Source: Ilex aquifolium
Taxonomy: Eukaryota > Streptophyta > Magnoliopsida > Aquifoliales > Aquifoliaceae
NCBI GenBank assembly: GCA_951799425.1
Contig: OX637407.1
Coordinates: 23,799,191-23,863,190, forward strand
DNA: 64,000 nt
Reading direction: 5' to 3'
Below are positions 58,949 to 64,000 of the stretch, one piece after another. Position 1 is the first letter of the stretch. Every line of letters starts with the position of its first letter. A model generated the notes under the pieces. It made no database searches. It had not been told where the DNA came from and worked only from the letters and a program-made list of their open reading frames with translations. Position numbers and translations under genes: made by a program.

Positions 58949-59481
58949 CAGGGCCGGCTCTACAGCATTAAAAAAAAAAGCAGGTGCTTTATGCCCTAAA
59001 TTTTTAGAAGGCCCCAATTTTTTGTGTATATTATTAACCCATAAAATAATTAGATCCTTTAAATTTTAAACTCTAAAAAAAAAGCCCCAAAATATTAAGT
59101 ACAATCAACATTTTTATTGTAATAATTTGGGTCCATTATTTCATTCATAACATTAGAAATCTAAAAATCATAAGTTGAAAAAATAAAAAATACTCAAAAA
59201 TCAACTCATATTTACATCTACTCTCACTTTACGTGTAAAAATTAGTACAAAATATTAAAAAAAATTAAAATTAAACTCTCTTTCTGATAAAAAAACAAAA
59301 ACAAAAATAAAAACAAAAGTTAAAATATTTTTTCAGTAACATTAGCACGTCCTTCTTCGGTCTCTCTCATATAATAAATTGAAAATAAACTAATTTTTTT
59401 AAAAAATTAATATTAAAAATAAAAAAAAAACCTTATTTAGTTTTTTTGCTTTAGGCCTCAAATTACCTTAAGCCACCCCTG
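58949..59481. mobile_element. hAT-type non-autonomous element, 533 bp, 8-bp target duplication
   Basis: Left end CAGGGCCGGCTCTA; complement of the right end CAGGGGTGGCTTAAGG. CTTAAACC flanks both sides exactly (58941-58948 and 59482-59489). Inside, GGCCCC near the left and TAGGCCTCAAATTACC near the right give further inverted similarity. The AT-rich core has no frame. Confidence 0.87.
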
Positions 59482-59489
59482 CTTAAACC

Positions 59490-62400
59490 CTCTCTCTCTC
59501 TCTCTCCTACAAAAATAAAACAATCTATATAGCTCCCCAGCCAGGGGAATGCGACAACCCTCTCAAGTCCAACACATTTGCATATCTAATGTCAAAGAAT
59601 TTTTGTTCGATCTGGTCTAGTTTCCCTAAAGAATATATATATTTTGTACATGAGAACAACTCTATCTAAGTTAACATAGTTTACTATACGCTACAATCTC
59701 ATTTTTATATAATTCTATCGTAAGTGTTTAGACAATATTAAGATTTTTGTTTTCATCAATTTAGTGAGCATGCACCATGGCTTCTAAAACATGAACTGCA
59801 GAGAGCAAGTAGCTGTTTCAAACTAGGACTCATTAGGGTTTGCAGATTTTCAAATTGGTATGATCTAATTTGACCGCTTGAATCTTCTTATCTTAAAAAA
59901 GGACAATTTAGTATATGAAACTTCCATTATCACGACATGTAAAGATAATTTGAAGTACGTAATCTTAAAATTGCATTTTCACGTCTCATTGATGAAAATT
60001 GTTTTGGGGTGACAGATGCTCCAAATGATCATACAAAACCTGGAATAAGTGTAACTTTGACTTAGCCCCTACCAACAACATTATTTGAACTTGCAACCTT
60101 CATAAGTATGACTGTTCACATTATTTTGAAAAAGGGTCACTTCAAAACATTTCCTTTACGAGTCAGGACAACTTCTTGAGCCTCATGGTGGGTGATAGTG
60201 GCCCAACCAGAGCTTCCAACCTTCCCAATAGAGAGAAAAAGAACCAAGCACAAAATTCATTGGATCCACACAATAAAGCAAAAAGGTGGTTAGGTTAGGA
60301 TAATCTAAGTCCTAAATCTACACCCATAATTTCTGGTCCCCTAGCAGCCATGTTAGGGACTCAAAAGACCGCACCATCATGGTCCACGTTAATAATGCAT
60401 GAATGGGTGCTTAGAAGCGGGTTAGACTCGTCTCTAGTGACTAGTTAATTAGACGCGATATTCCAATTATTTTTAAATCGTGAAAAGTTATCTATATCAG
60501 CATATAAAATTTATTTTGATTTTTCATAAATTTATTTCACTTCTTATTCAAGATTAGATTTGCTTGCATGGTAAAATTCTCACAATTCCAAAGAAATTGT
60601 AAAATCTACTAATTATTTGGCAAGCTAATAGGGAGTCTACATTCGGTTCCAAACTATCAAAAGATAATATTTTATAAGTTTATGGTACCATAAAAATGAT
60701 AATGATCAATAAGGTTGACTTTGGAACAAACCATGTTGGGAGGATGTGTTTATAGATATGTGATCATTAACAATTTCTGAAGCCTAGAAGCTATTGTTTT
60801 CACTTTTAATATCATAGTAATTATGATTAATTATCAAAGAATCCAACGGTCGAAAAGAGTATAAACTTTCACCCAAAGATAATCAAATCTTGGGGAATCA
60901 AGATTTCTTATATTGGGAAATTTTGACTAAGTCAGAGAAGGTATGAAAATATGAATAGAACACAGAAAAGAAAGTGGAGACAAGGTGGGTCATGTTTGGA
61001 GTTGCGATGAAGACTTTGGAAAGAGATTTTGATTGTCACATTTGTGCATACACACACATTTATAATTAATAACTATGCTTTTAAAGTGACCTCTCCCTCT
61101 CTCTCTCTCCCTCATTCATGTAGTTAGTAAGATTCGAGAGATCTCTTCTATGGAAAGAAAAGCATATAATATATAGAGTTCAACGTCAATCACGCAAACA
61201 TCCTAAACAATAATTCATCACCAACACGTAATGGTGGGGTCTTATGTGAAGTTGTATCACCTGAACATTCATACTTGTCAAACAACAGCATATATACATA
61301 CATATAAATACTTATTTTATACATTTAAGTGTACAAAGGTTTCCATGTTGACTTTAATCAAGGGATTGCAAGAAAAAGAAAAAGATTGTAATCAAAGTTT
61401 GCAAAAGGGGTCATGTCTTATCTGAGTTCCTTTGATATTTAATTTTGTAAAATGATTTTATAAATAAAATTCTTTGTTGAGCGGGTCTTTTGAAAAACTC
61501 ATATGTTTTTTGGGAAGGTGGAAGGATGTCTTTGACACCAATTCCACATCAAAAAAATGGGAAACGTTTAGTGAGCATATATATAAAGGTTAGTATAGAA
61601 AGTACATTTATTTTAGTATAAAGACTCCACTATGCATCATGGGAACCCACGTCGTCCGCATGCAACGCAAGGCAGGAGGCGAAGGGGCACAATGTGGTGA
61701 TTTGATGTTGCACTTAGTACATACGTGGGTACAAATTGGATCGATAGATCAAATTGGGTGCACAAGAGCCGTCGGTGTGCCGATTACAAATGAACATGAC
61801 CATTATATCAACGAGTAAAGATTCAACCAGACATAATTCAAATTAACTGAAATTTGAATCTAGTACCCATTGGCCAACATACATGTGGTTCTATAAATAC
61901 AGAACCTACCGCGACACCAATACATACTCAAAATTTTAGTTATCCCATTCTTCTAAAAAACATTAATATTCTGTTCATTTTATTTTGCATCTAGAATTCT
62001 TAATTGTTGTAGAATTAGTATTCCAGTACTTGATTATTTTCGTTTTTCAAGTGGATATTCAAGGCACTGTTTTTGTCAATATAAGACACAATCAAGTTGG
62101 ATTTCATTGTATCTTGAAGATAGATTTGCGGATTTCCCATTTCACTGAAATTCCAGAGTTCCAATGATCCAATTTTGTTTTACACTAACAAGAAGAAATA
62201 AGCAGTTTTCTTCAACAAATTTGTTGTGTTAAAATTAGTTCAATGCATATTCAACTCATATATACTCATGTATAGTAAGGTTTGTGTCATGTTTGTCTAT
62301 TGTGTATATATATATATATATATATATATTTTCTTGTATAGCTTTTCGAAGTACTTGTCTATTGTATATAATCCATGTTTGACAGACACATATTTTGTTT

Positions 62401-62549
62401 AGCTGAGTTCGTATCAATTAATTTATTGTAAGGGTCTCATAGATAATTTAGTATCGAAAAACTATAATACATATGTATAATATATTACATTCACCAATAT
62501 GACATTTGGGTACGAAGTTAATAGCGTTCAAATATCAATTTCTTGGGGG
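59490..62549. other. Intergenic DNA, no gene recognised
   Basis: Mostly AT-rich. A TATA-like word TCTATAAATAC at about 61892 lies upstream of a 60-codon plus-strand frame (61985-62167) with no known domain; this may be part of an old LTR rather than a gene. A CT-rich tract lies at 61087-61112 and a (TA)n run at 62306-62330. Confidence 0.55.
62306..62330. repeat. (AT)n microsatellite
   Basis: About twelve TA repeats. Confidence 0.95.
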
Positions 62550-63429
62550 CAGGGCCGGTTCGAGTCAAATGGAGGCTCTAGGCGAAATTCTTGGATGAGA
62601 CCCCATTAATTATGATTATTATGATAATATATAATTATTTTATTTTTATTAAAATATATTTATCTAAAAATAAGTTTCTTGTTATTTGAGATGCCAACTA
62701 ACTATTTAAATTTCTGTATTCAAATTCTTTAGCATATCATTTAGAGTTATAAAATTTATTCAAGGACTAATAATTAACATAATAGCAAGAGGGTGGATTT
62801 GAAATTTAATACTAGACACTCTAGTGATGTTTATGTTGTCATGGCAACAGAAAGAAGTCATTAAAAAATTTAATTTAAATTTAAATAAATTTAACTTATC
62901 AAAAGACCATCAAATTCTAAAAAAAAAAATTTAAATACATACTTTTCAAATTGATCAAAATAGTTGAAAATAATATACGAAAAAAATTAATTATGTAGTT
63001 TTGTTATACATGGATGTTCCAAGGCATGAATAAAATTATAATTAATATAATGAATCTCAAATTAGTATAAAACCCGAGAAATAAAATTTGATTTAATTGA
63101 ACATTGATCTAAAAGTTTTATTTGGGACCTTGAAAATAAATCTAGACTTAATTAATCTTGAATCTAAATTTTTTAAAAATAATTTAAAATTAAGTAAATC
63201 TAAATATTAAAAAAAATTAAGATTTAAAAAAAATAGAATAATGCTATTTGGACGTAAAAATATGACACAATTTGCTGACCTAATGATGTGGTTTCATTGA
63301 AATCATTAGATTAATACCAAGTTTCAATGTTTGATGGAGTTATGTTAGCAAATTAAATTACTAAATTAGGTCCCAATATCATTGCTCCAAAAAATATGAT
63401 TAGCTTGCCTAGCATAAGGGCCGGCCATG
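62550..63429. mobile_element. hAT-type non-autonomous element, 880 bp, 8-bp target duplication
   Basis: Left end CAGGGCCGGTTCGAG; complement of the right end CATGGCCGGCCCTTATGC. CTTGGGGG flanks both sides (62542-62549 and 63430-63437). Internal GAGGCTCTAGGCGAAATTC near the left pairs loosely with AGCTTGCCTAGCATAAG near the right. It holds a nested MITE at 63236-63387. Confidence 0.82.
63236..63387. mobile_element. Nested Mutator-type MITE, 152 bp
   Basis: Left end GAATAATGCTATTTGGAC; complement of the right end GAGCAATGATATTGGGAC. The 9-bp flanks match at 8 of 9 (63227-63235 and 63388-63396). The ends resemble those of the MITE at 28979-29147. Confidence 0.65.
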
Positions 63430-63685
63430 CTTGGGGGGACGAAAACTTGTTATAATATTTTGAAGGGATGAAAACGTAATGGGTAATGCTTGTGGAGGAT
63501 GGGTATGATGTTGAGGCGGGGGCCACAAGAGAGGTGATTAATGATTATGTTAGACCGACGGTGTTAGATCAGAAATGTATCTAAGGTTAGATACTTTTGT
63601 TTAGATAATCGTTTGAGAGGGACATCAGACAAGTCTTGTAAGTCATAAGTTTGCATGCATAGGATATTTTGACTTTCGGCTTCTC

Positions 63686-63718
<33 letters not shown>

Positions 63719-63719
63719 G
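63686..63719. repeat. (GT)n(GA)n microsatellite
   Basis: Short GT tract followed by about ten GA units. Confidence 0.93.
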
Positions 63720-63785
63720 TGAGAGGGTAGGCTCCGGAGATTAAGCCAAGGCAGAATTACAAAGGAAAAAAAAAGAAGGGCGCAT

Positions 63786-63795
<10 letters not shown>

Positions 63796-63851
<56 letters not shown>
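63796..63851. repeat. (TA)n(GA)n compound microsatellite
   Basis: About 14 TA units followed by about 14 GA units, close to the previous GT/GA tract. Confidence 0.95.
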
Positions 63852-63853
<2 letters not shown>

Positions 63854-64000
63854 GAAGCATGTAAGAAGCCTTCTTAAAGAAGGTGGGAAGCATTTTCTAG
63901 TAGCAGTTGGTGGTATCACAGAATAGTAAGAGAACACCAACGACCTATTGGTCAGTGGATAAAAATTCGAATTTTCTTGTTCAATATTTGAATTCGGGTC

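Noticed and set aside
61985..62167. Small secreted-peptide gene
   Set aside because: A TATA-like word lies upstream, but the 60-codon frame has no signal peptide, cysteine pattern or known domain.

Overview
The window is nuclear DNA of a flowering plant, most likely a woody dicot. The evidence is long AT-rich intergenic stretches, multi-exon genes with plant GT-AG introns of up to about 7 kb, an LRK10-type receptor kinase, a plant-type DnaJ gene, and a dense load of plant transposable elements. I cannot name the species. No prokaryotic, plastid-gene, tRNA, rRNA or CRISPR feature was seen.

Layout. (A) 2221-17145, minus strand: a plant metallo-beta-lactamase-fold hydrolase of the LACTB2-like / AT1G25375 type. 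Eleven coding exons could be assembled, and every junction keeps the reading frame (464 codons). The short terminal exon was not found. Its introns hold a SINE, TRIM-like repeats, a 984-bp hAT element and microsatellites. (B) 17146-19667: Helitron-like and hAT-like repeats. (C) 19668-24663: a complete but non-autonomous gypsy-type LTR retrotransposon in minus orientation. It has 5-bp target duplications, two LTRs, a primer-binding site, a polypurine tract, a gag reading frame only and two minisatellites. (D) 26.6-29.3 kb: an AT-rich foldback, then a 1.95-kb nearly perfect palindrome with 9-bp target duplications (Mutator-type foldback element). Its right edge is 106 bp before a start codon. 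(E) 29417-37844, plus strand: an LRK10L-type receptor-like kinase in three exons (678 aa), with a 6-kb first intron holding a solo LTR and a possible organelle-derived insert. (F) 40552-54279, plus strand: an ARG1/ARL-type DnaJ protein in eleven exons (413 aa), with a 7.25-kb second intron packed with transposons. (G) 54280-64000: no gene recognised, but two clean hAT elements, one nested Mutator-type MITE, LTR-like debris and long microsatellites.

The three genes have unrelated roles (housekeeping hydrolase, cell-surface signalling, gravitropism-linked co-chaperone), and nothing suggests that they work as a unit. The most unusual structure is the palindromic Mutator-type element directly abutting the receptor-kinase gene. 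It could supply that gene's promoter and could also yield a long hairpin RNA. Exon coordinates were worked out by hand from splice signals and frame continuity. Transposon boundaries rest on visible terminal repeats and target-site duplications. No database search was possible.
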